Of a stretch of DNA of 64,000 nt, positions 37,578 to 47,639 are shown piece after piece; the first letter of the stretch is position 1; each line of letters begins with the position of its first letter. Made by a program: the position numbers and the translations under genes. The stretch covers positions 4,287,001-4,351,000 of the forward strand of contig NZ_CP023777.1 of the NCBI RefSeq assembly GCF_002557795.1. The letters are read 5' to 3'. Source of the DNA: Chitinophaga caeni. Its GTDB lineage: Bacteria; Bacteroidota; Bacteroidia; Chitinophagales; Chitinophagaceae. Below the pieces are notes generated by a model. It searched no databases, had not been told where the DNA came from, and saw only the letters and a program-made list of their open reading frames with translations.

Positions 37578-38906
37578 TTATTTTTTGGCGACCAGCAGCA
37601 CCTGCAGGCCTGCTTTCAGTGTTACCTTCACCGTCCTGATCTTTTTAGAGAAATAGCCCGAAACGCCTTGAACCAGGCCCCGGCCCAGGTCGCCGGCGAT
37701 CTGTTGCCCCGCAGAGCGGGTCATCATGATACTGGTGCCGGAGGTCTGGGCCATATTGGAAGCGATCTCCGTCAGGGCGTTCTGTTCCGGGGAATACGGC
37801 AGGACCAGCCCCTGCTGGCCGTCAAGGCCGTAGATAGTAATATCGACGGCGGCAATATGACCTTCCAATTCTACAGAGTTGACCCGGAGCTGTAGACGCC
37901 CGGATTCCAGTTTGGCATGGGCCGTAAGAGCCGTACCGGTAGGAAGCAGCATGCCGGCAATAGCGGCCGGTTCCAAAAGCCGCAGCGGCACATCGCTGCC
38001 AGCCATCACTACCTGAGTTTGCTCCACGCAGGCAAGGACGCTGTTTTTTGCCTGGGAAGCCCGCGGAATGCCACCTATACCGGCAGTATTAAAGTCGTAG
38101 TGCCGGTCTCCGGACAAGCGATCCAGGAAGGCACTGTCCGTCAGCTCCCGGTACAGGGCAGATACCACACCGCTGCGAACGGGAGTGAAAGCTACAGTCG
38201 GCGTAGCCGAGTTGATACTGCTGGCTGCAGCAGCACTATCCGCCTTTGGTGTAGCCGTGGCCCCGCTACCGGCAGGTAGGTACTTGGCCGCCATCTGATA
38301 GGACTTTTCCATCAGCGCCAATTGGTTGTCGATGTTATTTTCCGGCGGGGCCGCATCCCGTTGCGCCAGTTCCTCCCGCAATTCTTCGACTTGGCGGCGC
38401 AAATCCTCCGCTTCTGAACCATTGTCCCGGTAAAAGGAACCGAGCGCATTTTGCGCATTCTTATAGCTAATCAGGGCATCGTCCTCCCGGTGATGGGGAC
38501 GGCCGTTATAAGCACCTGGCCCCGGTTCCTGCTCGGGAAATCCCTGGTCATCCTTACCTGCCTTGTCCTGCTTCCAATAATCAGACAGGGAAGCAAGGGC
38601 GCTTCGCTCTTCTTGTTTCTTTTGTTCCATCAACTGCGTTTCATAGGCCTTTTGCTTATCTGTTTGGAGGCCGGCATCAGTTGCTTGGGGAACGGCGTCG
38701 TTAAGCCCGGCATAGTTGTTTTTCTCCTGATCTCCCGGCTGGAAGATCAAGTACAGGCAACCGGCGCATACCACCGTCATCAGCACGAAGATCAGCGGCT
38801 TTTTCAGCCGTTCCATTTTGCCCCTCTCTCCCTGTGGCAGTTTACTTCCTTTGTCCCGGTTCTCATTTACCAGGAAACTTACCTTAGTATTGTCACTTTC
38901 TTTCAT
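37578..38906 (-). CDS. traM: Conjugative transposon protein TraM
   Basis: A 442-residue protein with one membrane helix (about 35-52), a long Gln/Glu-rich coiled-coil region (about 75-190) and a C-terminal beta domain. That domain includes LLPTGTALTAHAKLESGRLQ and ends in AGLQVLLVAKK. The architecture is VirB10-like, bridging inner and outer membranes. Its start overlaps the traL end by 14 bp. Confidence 0.9.
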   Translation of the reverse strand: MKESDNTKVSFLVNENRDKGSKLPQGERGKMERLKKPLIFVLMTVVCAGCLYLIFQPGDQEKNNYAGLNDAVPQATDAGLQTDKQKAYETQLMEQKKQEERSALASLSDYWKQDKAGKDDQGFPEQEPGPGAYNGRPHHREDDALISYKNAQNALGSFYRDNGSEAEDLRRQVEELREELAQRDAAPPENNIDNQLALMEKSYQMAAKYLPAGSGATATPKADSAAAASSINSATPTVAFTPVRSGVVSALYRELTDSAFLDRLSGDRHYDFNTAGIGGIPRASQAKNSVLACVEQTQVVMAGSDVPLRLLEPAAIAGMLLPTGTALTAHAKLESGRLQLRVNSVELEGHIAAVDITIYGLDGQQGLVLPYSPEQNALTEIASNMAQTSGTSIMMTRSAGQQIAGDLGRGLVQGVSGYFSKKIRTVKVTLKAGLQVLLVAKK

Positions 38907-39171
38907 AGATCTGATTTTTAAGTTGGAGTAATAGACTGTCCTGCGCCGATGCGCCTGACGGCCTTTTCCCGATTACTGGGTTTTCGATATGGTTTACCGA
39001 TGAAATTTGGTCGGTATCGTACCATGCATTAGCTATCGCTAAGACCATAAGTGCCAGGTAGCCTGTGAACAGCAACAACGTGTAGCGGTGTTGTCGCCTT
39101 AAAGGAAGTCCGCGCCAGCGCTGATCTAGCTTGCCTAACCAATGGTCTATTAAGGATCGTATCTTTTCCAT
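38893..39171 (-). CDS. traL: Small conjugative transposon protein TraL
   Basis: A 92-residue protein with one membrane helix (about 30-48) and a basic N-terminus. It lies between traK and traM exactly where traL is found in CTnDOT-type operons, and its 3' end overlaps traM. Function in transfer is not known. Confidence 0.75.
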   Translation of the reverse strand: MEKIRSLIDHWLGKLDQRWRGLPLRRQHRYTLLLFTGYLALMVLAIANAWYDTDQISSVNHIENPVIGKRPSGASAQDSLLLQLKNQIYERK

Positions 39172-39182
39172 AGCGTCGTTTT

Positions 39183-39806
39183 TTACCGTTCTATGATCTC
39201 GACGTCCTTGTTTTCCAACACCCTGAATTTTTCGATACTGAATCCCTGCGGATTGCTATCCGAGCGGACGGAATTTAGCAGGTTACAGGAAGTGACCAGG
39301 CTGCGCCGGGTTACGTTGCTGGTGCGGATAATGAACTGCCGGGCATAGGTCCGCACCGAGTAAGGGTACTGGTCGAAGCTGCAGACCACGCTATCTACTT
39401 CAATGCGCTGCTGTACGTTGCCGCCGATGATGCGGTTGAAATATCCCTTTTCCGATAGGTCTTTATAGTAGTCAAAGGCAGACCTGTCGGCCAGGTAAAA
39501 GGCCCGCTTCATATTGCTTTCAATGGCATTCTTGTCCGGGGCCAGCGTGAAGAAGAGTTCATGGAACCTGCGGACATGTTCCCTTGCTTCAACAGGCCGG
39601 TTGATGGCCGCATCCTGGGAAAGAGCCAGCATCAGAGATTTGCCTTCGTCTAGTACGTAGATCTTCTGGCGCTGCTCCTCGGCAAAGCGATAAGAGCGCC
39701 ACATGGCAAAGCTTGCCAGCACGCCGCAGAGCAGGGCGAATAAAGCAGCGTACAACCTGATCTGCCGGAAACTATTCTCAATATTTCTAAGTGTTTTAAA
39801 TTCCAT
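39183..39806 (-). CDS. traK: Conjugative transposon protein TraK
   Basis: A 207-residue bitopic membrane protein with a helix at about 15-33. The family start MEFKTLRNIENSFRQIRLY and the periplasmic part with FFTLAPDKNAIESNMKRAFY are characteristic. The fold is VirB8-like, a periplasmic scaffold of type IV secretion. It follows traJ by 15 bp. Confidence 0.9.
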   Translation of the reverse strand: MEFKTLRNIENSFRQIRLYAALFALLCGVLASFAMWRSYRFAEEQRQKIYVLDEGKSLMLALSQDAAINRPVEAREHVRRFHELFFTLAPDKNAIESNMKRAFYLADRSAFDYYKDLSEKGYFNRIIGGNVQQRIEVDSVVCSFDQYPYSVRTYARQFIIRTSNVTRRSLVTSCNLLNSVRSDSNPQGFSIEKFRVLENKDVEIIER

Positions 39807-39821
39807 GATTAATTGCAGTTT

Positions 39822-40814
39822 TTAATTAAGTAATTTCCCTAGTACGTTCCCTGCGCTAGCACCGCTACCCGCTCCGGCGATATTGCCCGCTCTTTGGGCA
39901 GTTTGGCTCACATTACGCATAAAATTACCAGCCCCTCCAGCTTGGATAATCCAGCCAGTTACCGTAGGGACAGTGAAATATCCAATGATCCCAATTATCA
40001 TGAACGTAATAAATACAGCATCGGTGGGATCAGGAATAAAGTTGGGATCGGATAAATCTTCTATTTCTTTTTTAGTAACAAGCATTTGGATTTTGGCGAG
40101 CATGGAACTGAACAGGTCTGCAACAGGCAGCCATAGATAAACGCTTACGTAGCGGGTCAGCCATTGCGTGAGCGTGGACTGGAAGCCGTCCCAAACCGAA
40201 AGCGCGAAAGCGATTGGCCCAAGTATAGAAAGGACTATAAGGAAAAAAGTACGGATCGTATCAATTACCAAAGAGGCAGCTTGAAATAATAATTCCAAAA
40301 GCTCGCGCAACCAGCGACGAATGGCCTGTTGAAAATCATAGATGCCTCGCTCTATATACATCCCTGACATGGCGGCCAGATCAGAAGGGGACCAACCCAG
40401 TTCGTCCAGCTTTTTATCGAACTCTTCGTCTGAAACGAGGTAAGCTGTTTCAGAATTACGAAGTTTGGCCTCCCGTTCCAACAAATCTCTGCTTTCCCTC
40501 AGCTTATTGAGGTCTAACACCTGGTCATCGAGAATTGCATGCGTCCCCTTGACCACAGGGCTGAGCACCGTATTGATCGTACCCAGTACTATTGTCGGAA
40601 AGAAAGCGATGCAGATTCCTATTGCGAAAGGACGCAGCAAGGGGAACACGTCAATAGGTTCTGCACGGCTGAGTGCCTGCCATACGCGGAGCGCCACGTA
40701 GAAGAGTGCCCCTAGGCCTGCAACACCTTTGGCCACCACGGCCATGTCCGCAGAAAGTGGAATCATCTCATCGTAGAGCGACCGGAGCAGCTCGTGAAGG
40801 TTATTGAACTCCAT
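39822..40814 (-). CDS. traJ: Conjugative transposon protein TraJ
   Basis: A 330-residue polytopic membrane protein with about six hydrophobic segments, comparable to VirB6. Recognisable pieces are VVAKGVAGLGALFYVALRVW near residues 26-45, IDVFPLLRPFAIG, and the SILGPIAFALSVWDGF stretch near 195-210. The C-terminus is Gly/Ala-rich. It forms the inner-membrane channel of the mating apparatus. It starts 3 bp after the traI stop. Confidence 0.92.
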   Translation of the reverse strand: MEFNNLHELLRSLYDEMIPLSADMAVVAKGVAGLGALFYVALRVWQALSRAEPIDVFPLLRPFAIGICIAFFPTIVLGTINTVLSPVVKGTHAILDDQVLDLNKLRESRDLLEREAKLRNSETAYLVSDEEFDKKLDELGWSPSDLAAMSGMYIERGIYDFQQAIRRWLRELLELLFQAASLVIDTIRTFFLIVLSILGPIAFALSVWDGFQSTLTQWLTRYVSVYLWLPVADLFSSMLAKIQMLVTKKEIEDLSDPNFIPDPTDAVFITFMIIGIIGYFTVPTVTGWIIQAGGAGNFMRNVSQTAQRAGNIAGAGSGASAGNVLGKLLN

Positions 40815-40817
40815 GGC

Positions 40818-41450
40818 TTACCAGTATTTCTGTTCATCGGTGCCATATAGTTCTAGCACTCTTTGTGAATTATTTTTTTTCTTTGCCCGGACTACGGAGA
40901 CGGATATATTTTTGTTGGTATAGTAGCGCACCAAATTGCGGTAGTCTTTAACCTCGTTATAAACCCGGTCGATGATCTCCATACGCTCCTTGTCGCTGAA
41001 CGAGAGCCCCGTGGAGGTGACGATCTGCTTCAGCTCCTTGAGCAGTTCTGTACTTTCGTTAAGTAGTTTCGAATAGCCCCAGGCTATTGCGGATAGCTCC
41101 CGAGGCGAAAAATTCGGATCGTTCATCATCCTGCCAAAATTATTGACATAAATCTCTGAGACTTCGCCAACCAGGAGTACTGTCTGTTGTACTTTCCGAG
41201 CATCCTTCACCAGGTTGCTGACGGATTTGAGCTTATCGTAATATTCTTTTCCCTGCTCGAAGACCTTTTTAACTTCCTTGAAGTTCTTAACTACGTTGGA
41301 TACCGTGGAAGAAGTCTGAACAATCTCGTTGGCGCTGTTGAGGATACCCGAGGCCAGGTTGGCCGGGTCAGTTACGATCCACTGCGCGTGAGTGCGCGGA
41401 GCAAGGACCAACAGCCCTGCCGTAAACATTAAAAAAAGTAGTCTTTTCAT
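40818..41450 (-). CDS. traI: Conjugative transposon protein TraI (DUF4141)
   Basis: A 210-residue exported protein with a signal peptide (about 1-22, ending THAQ). The mature part begins with WIVTDPANLASGILNSANEI, the DUF4141 hallmark, followed by long amphipathic helices. It resembles VirB5-like minor pilus or adhesin proteins in position and helix content. It is not a relaxase despite sharing a name with the F-plasmid TraI. Confidence 0.88.
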   Translation of the reverse strand: MKRLLFLMFTAGLLVLAPRTHAQWIVTDPANLASGILNSANEIVQTSSTVSNVVKNFKEVKKVFEQGKEYYDKLKSVSNLVKDARKVQQTVLLVGEVSEIYVNNFGRMMNDPNFSPRELSAIAWGYSKLLNESTELLKELKQIVTSTGLSFSDKERMEIIDRVYNEVKDYRNLVRYYTNKNISVSVVRAKKKNNSQRVLELYGTDEQKYW

Positions 41451-41488
41451 TGCTGATAGTTTGTAGAATGGTTAATAATGATGTTGCT

Positions 41489-41686
41489 TTAATGCGTACC
41501 GGCGCACAGCCACCTGTGACCGGTACGCATTAAATTTTCATTCATTTCATTTGGATCGCTTAGGGTGGCTGCGACTTCTTTGCCCAGCTTTGCGAAATCC
41601 TGCACTTCTTCTTTGCTCGCGGGATCCGCCTCAAATATGAGCGCTATGCTCTCTCCCATTGGAAGCTTTATTTTCTCCCTTTCCAT
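41489..41686 (-). CDS. Small protein in the traH position
   Basis: A 65-residue acidic protein (MEREKIKLPMGESIALIFEA) between traG and traI. It has no signal peptide. Its final residues (about 51-65) are encoded inside a long perfect inverted repeat (41491-41533), so the original C-terminus may have been altered. No functional call is possible. Confidence 0.5.
   Translation of the reverse strand: MEREKIKLPMGESIALIFEADPASKEEVQDFAKLGKEVAATLSDPNEMNENLMRTGHRWLCAGTH
41491..41533. repeat. Perfect 13-bp inverted repeat with an inner hairpin
   Basis: TAATGCGTACCGG (41491-41503) and CCGGTACGCATTA (41521-41533) are exact reverse complements. Between them CACAG (41506-41510) and CTGTG (41515-41519) form a second stem with a 4-base loop. 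The structure sits at the 3' end of the small gene between traG and traI. It could act as an mRNA processing or stability element in the tra transcript. Confidence 0.7.
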
Positions 41687-41707
41687 CTGCGGCTGATTTT
41701 AAAATGA

Positions 41708-42147
41708 TTAATAGTATTTGTGTTGTTCTCTCCGTTCCGCGGCTATGCGCTTTATTGCCAGTTCTACGTTGCCACCGAGCTCGCGGGCCAGCTTCATGAC
41801 CTCCATTTTTTCAGTTTCTTCTGTGGTATATGCCAGGTACTCTTCCAGGCTTACCTCCGTGGCGTACACGGCGGAATGTGTACCTCCCAGGCCGATCCAA
41901 ACTTCCTTGTACAGCCTGCGGGGATCGTTATTCATGTTGATTGAGAGAATTTGCGCTTTTTCCTTTTCGGTAAGTCCTAACATGTTCTGGATATCGTCGA
42001 ACTTATTCATGTACTTACGCTGGTCCAGCAGGACTTTACAGTCGGAGTTGTTGATGATGCTTTCTTTGACAATGGGAGACTGGATGATGTCATCGACTTC
42101 CTGCGTCACCACGATGGCCTCACCAAAAAATTTTCGGACTGTCTTAA
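41708..42147 (-). CDS. traG: TraG conjugation ATPase, 3' exon
   Basis: This is the C-terminal part of the VirB4-like ATPase TraG, separated from the 5' exon by a group II intron. The exon starts at 42147; the apparent ATG at 42196 lies in the intron and is not a real start. The first residues, KTVRKFFGEAIVVTQEVDDI, continue directly from the 5' exon. GLTEKEKAQILSIN and the final RREQHKYY complete the normal family C-terminus. After splicing the total is 835 residues, a usual TraG length. Confidence 0.9.
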
Positions 42148-44636
42148 GTAGGCTAAGCATCCAGCGCCTTTTCGTATTGCTACGGTAGGTTTCCAAACAC
42201 TCGCCCCCGAACCGGACTTACACGTCTCCGCGTATCCGGCTCTCCACTAATCTTGTCAGTCTAATGTACCGTTATGGATTTTCTGATGACAGCTGTGGCA
42301 TACAGCAACAGTCTTTCTTCTTCTCGCAATCATGTGTCTTTCCCAACTCTTTTTACCTTCAAGGTTTTTGAGTTTTCGCACATGGTGCATCACAAGCTTT
42401 TCCGTAGCTCCACATATTTCGCATTTCTCAGCTTTTAGCCTGTCTATAAGGCTTGTCCTACCTGCATCAAAGATGGAATAGGGTAAAATATCAAAGCCAG
42501 CGTCTGTCATCGGGTTCTTTCTTTTGAACCCCAAGTCGTAGAAGTATCTCTCTTTTACAACACCAGATTTAGTGGTAAACCTTACTGTAAATTTTCCATT
42601 TCTACGATACTTGGCGTTTATCTTTCTCGTTGAACTTTTGTATTTCCCAGCAAAGGTTTTGTACATACTGTACTCCATTATAAACCTGAAGTTGTGCAGT
42701 TCAGAACAGTTGTTAGCAATAGAGAAGTAATTGTAGAACCCTCGAATTTCCCGATTATATCGGTCAAGAATTTCAAGGTCGTCATTGAATATAAGTCCAG
42801 ACCTGCATTTTGGTTTCCAAATTTCCTTTCCGTTTGGGTATCGGAATTCCAATACGCCATAGTCAAGTAATTTATTCCTCATTGTTTCTGTACTCAATTT
42901 GAGATATACCCTTTTTCCATAGGTTCTTCTCAAACGACCTGCAATATCCCTTCGTTGTGCGTTGGATTTTCTCACAAAGATTTCATAACCAAGAAAATGT
43001 GCTGAATCTTCCGTGTGGGTAATGAGAGTTTTCTCGTCTGACAGTTCCAATTTGAGCTTTTCATTAAGGAAATTTTTAATATCTTCCTTAACTTCTTTAG
43101 CATCTTGTTTACTGCCTATTATCCCAATTAGGAAATCATCTGCATATCTGACATATTTCAATCTCTTGTAATCTGTGTCCATCTCTTCAGAGCTTGGGTA
43201 TATTGCACGTTCCTTATCTTCTGCCTTGATCTGTTGGATCAAAACCGCTCTTTCATTTTCGTCTTCTACATACCTTAGTTTTCTTAGAGTTCTTCTTCTA
43301 GCATTTTCAAAATCCATACGGACTCTACTTGGTCTGCGTTTTTCTCCCTTATCGAATTTTGTGATGTACTCTTTTATGTATTTGTCTAATCTGTCGAGGT
43401 AAATATTTGCCAGTAATGGACTAACAATACCTCCCTGCGGCGTTCCGCTATACGTTTTATGAAATTTCCAATCTTCGATGTAACCTGCATTCAGAAACTT
43501 TCTGATTAGCCTTATAAATCTATCGTCGGAGATATGTTCTTTAAGTATGCCTATCAGCACATCATGACTGATGTTATCAAAGAATCCTTTTATATCTCCT
43601 TCAATGAACCATTTGGCCCCACTGAATGACTTCTGAATCTGAGCCAGTGCAGTGTGACAACTACGATTTGGACGGAAACCGTGTGAGGTATATTCAAAAT
43701 GTCCCTCATAAATAGCTTCCAAAATCATTCTTATCACTTCCTGCACTAATTTGTCATCAAAAGCAGGTATGCCAAGGGGGCGCATCTTACCGTTTTTTTT
43801 CGGTATATAAATTCTCCTCGATGGCTGGGGCTGATAGCTTTCATCTTTTAATGAGGCTATCAGCTTTTCAATCCGAGATAAACTCATATTGTCAATACTT
43901 TGACCGTCTGAACCTTCCGTCATATTACCTTCTTTTGCATAAATGCGCTGATAGGCAACATAGAACATCTCTTCATTGAACAGAATCCTGTAAAGCCTTT
44001 CAAACCTGTAGCTTGAAGTTTTACTGTGTTCCATTAGACTGTTTAATACTCTTTCTGGATTTCTCATAATGTCTCTCACATTTTCCTTTAATTGTATTAA
44101 TAAAAATTAGCTGCTTCCCTTCGCCATGTACAAGGCTTTCCCTTGCTCGGACTACTACGAAAGCTCCGTTACCATGTCGGATATTCAGAGAGCTTTACTC
44201 TCATAGCCTTTCGGCATTCCGATTTAGGTAATCCCCGTTTGCGACTTAATAACTATTGGCACGATGGATTGTCGGATACGACTTCCGTCCTTTGCACGCT
44301 TACTGCGACTGCGCTGTAATAAGTTCCTGCTCCAACCATACCAATTCACTGGTGGAGTATTACAGTATGACGATTGATAGCTATCTTACGCCATAATTTC
44401 AAGTGGAATCGCTTGGACTATCGTTTAATCAATTCGGATTTTATCCTCATATCCATCTTTTCATCTTGCCATTCAGTAGCAGTCTGATAGCTAACTGACT
44501 TATGACTTTACCGACATGCTTCACTCCCTGTCCAGTTTCCCTTTCAGATAAGTCGGTTGATGATAGGTTTTTTTAAAGAACACTAACCTAATCTCTTGCC
44601 AAAGAGATATTTACTAAGCCGCCTGTACGGGCGCAC
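42148..44636 (-). mobile_element. Group II intron inserted in traG
   Basis: Read on the minus strand, the intron begins GTGCGCCC at 44636, matching the GUGYG 5' consensus, and ends CCTAC at 42148, matching the AY 3' end. Near the 3' end, 42200-42250 carries a domain V-like hairpin: GAGCCGG, an asymmetric bulge, GCGGAGACGTG, then GTCCGGTTC. The intron is 2489 nt and holds one maturase gene. Its 5' 560 nt (44080-44636) are non-coding and would form domains I-III. Removing exactly 42148-44636 makes the codons TTG-TTT-AAG and joins TraG in frame, which fixes both boundaries. Confidence 0.9.
42256..44079 (-). CDS. ltrA: Group II intron reverse transcriptase/maturase with HNH endonuclease
   Basis: A 607-residue multifunctional protein encoded in intron domain IV. 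The reverse transcriptase domain shows RPLGIPAFDDKLVQEVIRMI (about 98-117), the GTPQGGIVSPLLANIYL motif (about 211-227) and the catalytic YADD (RYADDFLIG, about 314). A maturase (X) domain follows at about 390-500. The C-terminal HNH nuclease has CEICGATEKLVMHHV and a CHSCHQKIHNG zinc pair. It would help the RNA splice and drive retrohoming. All catalytic motifs are intact, so the intron is likely mobile. Base composition is more AT-rich than the tra genes. Confidence 0.95.
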   Translation of the reverse strand: MRDIMRNPERVLNSLMEHSKTSSYRFERLYRILFNEEMFYVAYQRIYAKEGNMTEGSDGQSIDNMSLSRIEKLIASLKDESYQPQPSRRIYIPKKNGKMRPLGIPAFDDKLVQEVIRMILEAIYEGHFEYTSHGFRPNRSCHTALAQIQKSFSGAKWFIEGDIKGFFDNISHDVLIGILKEHISDDRFIRLIRKFLNAGYIEDWKFHKTYSGTPQGGIVSPLLANIYLDRLDKYIKEYITKFDKGEKRRPSRVRMDFENARRRTLRKLRYVEDENERAVLIQQIKAEDKERAIYPSSEEMDTDYKRLKYVRYADDFLIGIIGSKQDAKEVKEDIKNFLNEKLKLELSDEKTLITHTEDSAHFLGYEIFVRKSNAQRRDIAGRLRRTYGKRVYLKLSTETMRNKLLDYGVLEFRYPNGKEIWKPKCRSGLIFNDDLEILDRYNREIRGFYNYFSIANNCSELHNFRFIMEYSMYKTFAGKYKSSTRKINAKYRRNGKFTVRFTTKSGVVKERYFYDLGFKRKNPMTDAGFDILPYSIFDAGRTSLIDRLKAEKCEICGATEKLVMHHVRKLKNLEGKKSWERHMIARRRKTVAVCHSCHQKIHNGTLD

Positions 44637-46704
44637 ACAAATACTTTATGTATTCTGCCATTCCTTCTTTGGCGATTGCCTTCCATGCTTCTTCAATTAG
44701 TATGAGTTTTCGGATACCTTTCAGCCTCCGCATCTTGTTGATGAAGACCTCCATAATGATGATCGTGACTATGGGAAAGAGGATTTTGTGGTCCTTTATC
44801 GCATCAATTTCAAACACAATGAAGTGTTTGGAAAGCAGGTCTAATTGCTTATCAGAGTTCAACAGATAATCATACTCTCCGCCTTTGTAATAGGGTTCGA
44901 GCACGTTGAGGAAGTTGGCAATGTCAAAGTCTTTTTCCCTGACCTGTTTTTCTTCAAGCACCTGACGGTAATCGCCCTGTACATACTCATAAAAGCCATT
45001 GAACGACGGATAAACATCTTCCTGTTTGATGCGCTCGATATATCCCGATACCGCATTGGATAATGCTACCTCTTCTGAACGGGTTGGTAGTTCATCGTCA
45101 CGCTTCCACAGTGTAATTATCAGGGTTTTGATGCTCTCCCTCTTTTCGATGTCGAATATGCCATCATCGGTATAGAATGGGTTAAAGGCAATCGGATTGT
45201 CTTCGGTGTAAGTGAAATACACACCGTCTTCACCTTTAGTCTTGCCTTTAATGAGTTTGCACAATCCCTGATAGGAATTACCTGTATCTACGAGCAGGAC
45301 GTGTGCGCCTTGCTCATAGTATTGCCTCACCATGTGGTTTGTGAAGAATGATTTACCAGAACCGGACGGGCCAAGTATAAACTTGTTCCGGTTCGTGATG
45401 ATCCCACGCTTCATAGGCAAATCGGAAATATCCAAATGGATTGGCTTTCCCGTTAGCCGGTCGGCCATCTTGATGCCGAACGGTGATGGCGAATTGTGAT
45501 AATTCGTTTCTTCGGTAAAGAAGCACAATGCAGGTTCGATGAACGTGTAAAAGCTTTCCTCACTTGGAAAATCACCTGCATTACCGGGCATTCCTGCCCA
45601 ATAGAGCGTAGCAACATCCGTAGTGTTGTGTCGGGGCTTACACTCCATCAGTGCCAATGCACTACCACTATCGTTCTTTAGCTGTTTGAGTTCGCTTGGA
45701 TCTTCCGACCACGCCATAATGTTGAAATGTGCCCGGATAGATGATAGCCCGAAAGAATGAGCTTCGTTCAGGTAACGCTCAATCCACTCTTTGTTGATTT
45801 GGTTTGCCCTGCTGTAACGAGCCAGCGAGTGCATGTTCCTTGCAGACTTCTCAAACTTTTGCAGGTTATCTTCACTGTTATCTAAAAACAAATATTGGTT
45901 GTAGATATGGTTACAGCTTAACAGCAATCCTACAGGTGCTGCGAATGATAAACGGCAGTCGCTTCGGTCGGTAGATAATTTCTCATAACGGGTATCTGCC
46001 GATACTGTTCCGGGCAGGTCGTCCGTATCGGAAAGCGTGTGCAGGCACAACCTTTTGTTGCCGATACGCACTTCTTCACCTCCCAATGCGATGTCCTGCA
46101 TTGGTGTTCCGGTATCTCTTGACAGTGTTAGGTACTGTTCCAGCAATCCCTGTTTCCCATCCGCACCGATTATTTCCTCTTCCGTAAGGCGTTGTAGCTT
46201 GATAAAACCGCTATCGTTGACGATACGCTCAAACTGTGCAACGGCTTCCATAAAACGGTGAATGGCTTCCTTATCCCTGATTTCCTTTGGTATCAATACA
46301 CCTTTGCACAGCGATGAGAAATTACTCTGCATACGCATACGCTCTTTCGTTGTTTTAGTCAGGAACAGGTAGCAATAGTGGTTAAGGAACGGTCGCTCAT
46401 TGAAATGGCGTTGATAAGACTTTGCGAGAAAGCTCTGGTCTTCCTTCGCCATATCAGGTGCATAGCTTTCTTTGATGTACCAATCCTGTTTGTGGATAAC
46501 CGTAAAATCCGGCAAAGTCTTAATGGCCTTGTGCCAAGCAGAATGAATTGCTTCGTATTCTGCTGAGGCTACGGTAAACAGCTCCGGTAAACGCACTTCA
46601 AAACAGGCGGTGATGTCCGCATCTTTGGAAAGGATACAATTGTTTTCTACTGCCAGTAGCGGGAACTTGCTCTCCAGTGTTGTGGTCTTTGCTACATTTC
46701 TCAT
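44637..46704 (-). CDS. traG: TraG conjugation ATPase (VirB4-like), 5' exon
   Basis: The N-terminal 689 residues of the VirB4-family ATPase that powers assembly and DNA transfer of the mating channel at the inner membrane. Walker A is LGPSGSGKSFFTNH near residue 448 and Walker B is LILIEEAWKAI near 670-680, just before the intron. An unspliced reading would run on for seven intron residues to a stop at 44614, giving a truncated protein without the C-terminal motor part. Its start overlaps the traF stop by 4 bp. The 3' exon is at 41708-42147. Confidence 0.93.
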
Positions 46705-47033
46705 ACGGCATTCGATTTACGGGTGAACTTTATGTAGCGGTGTACCGGCTTGCGGCAGATGATGTAGCGGGGATGCCTCTTATTGGCTGCTATCTTCATT
46801 AACCCGTGTTCTCCATACTTTTTGTTCAGGGAGAAGGTTTGCCACACAATAAGTGAAGCGCCACCGGCTCCGAGGAACAGGCAGATGTAGGAGTTAACCC
46901 CGGCCATGTAAAGGATCATGACCAGGATAAGCGTACCGAGCAATCCGCCAGCGAAGATGAACAGGTATTGTGCTTTCAGCCCTTTAAACTCCACTGTCCT
47001 CCCAATGCCTTTGTTGATATTGTAATTACTCAT
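46701..47033 (-). CDS. traF: Conjugative transposon protein TraF (DUF4133)
   Basis: A 110-residue membrane protein starting at the ATG at 47033; an upstream extension would overlap traE. It begins SNYNINKGIGRTVEFKGLKA, the DUF4133 hallmark, and has two membrane helices (about 21-60). It corresponds to VirB3, the small inner-membrane partner of VirB4, and its stop overlaps the traG start, consistent with that pairing. Confidence 0.9.
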   Translation of the reverse strand: MSNYNINKGIGRTVEFKGLKAQYLFIFAGGLLGTLILVMILYMAGVNSYICLFLGAGGASLIVWQTFSLNKKYGEHGLMKIAANKRHPRYIICRKPVHRYIKFTRKSNAV

Positions 47034-47044
47034 AAGGCAAAGGA

Positions 47045-47350
47045 TTAAAGGAAGAATGAACGCAGGATGGTAGCGGCAACAATCAAGAAGATACACGCAC
47101 CGAACCACGAAGCTGCGGTCTTACTCGTATCAGGGTCGCCGGAACTGAATTTGTTGTACACCTTAACCCCTCCGATTAGCCCCACTACGGCACCGATGGC
47201 GTAGATGAGCTGAGTGGCGGGATCGAAATAAGAGGTTACCATTTGGGTAGCTTCGTTGATCCCTGCCGAACCGTTTCCCTGTGCGAAGACACCAATTCCT
47301 GACAGCATTGCCACCGCTGCCAGAAGCACTTTTTTTCTTTGTTTTTCCAT
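47045..47350 (-). CDS. traE: Conjugative transposon protein TraE (DUF4134)
   Basis: A 101-residue protein with a signal-like N-terminus (about 1-24, ending FAQ) and two membrane segments. The GINEATQMVTSYFDPATQLI stretch is the DUF4134 signature. It is VirB2-like, so it may be the pilin subunit. It is 11 bp before traF. Its upstream neighbour in other elements is traD, but here a 5-kb insert in the opposite orientation comes between. Confidence 0.9.
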   Translation of the reverse strand: MEKQRKKVLLAAVAMLSGIGVFAQGNGSAGINEATQMVTSYFDPATQLIYAIGAVVGLIGGVKVYNKFSSGDPDTSKTAASWFGACIFLIVAATILRSFFL

Positions 47351-47639
47351 AATTGAAACACATTAATTTGTTACTGTTATCCCACACCTTGCGGGCTTTC
47401 GGTACAAAAGTGTTTCGGAATAAGAGGCGGTCTAACAAAGTGGCAGTCAAAGGAATTGTTTGGCGGTGAGTGGCGGCTATACGCTCAAAAAATGGTATAT
47501 TAGCACGTTATAACCGTAAACCTTTTCTTTAGATTTTCTAATAGTTGAGAGTGATGGTATTTGATGAAAAAGAAGGAGTTATTTAAACCTTAGACAAATC
47601 GTTTTGCTTACTGCGAGAAGAGTCGCAACTAAATTAAAT

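Noticed and set aside
41708..42196. Independent small gene starting at 42196
   Set aside because: Its first 17 codons lie inside the group II intron. The segment is the 3' exon of traG.
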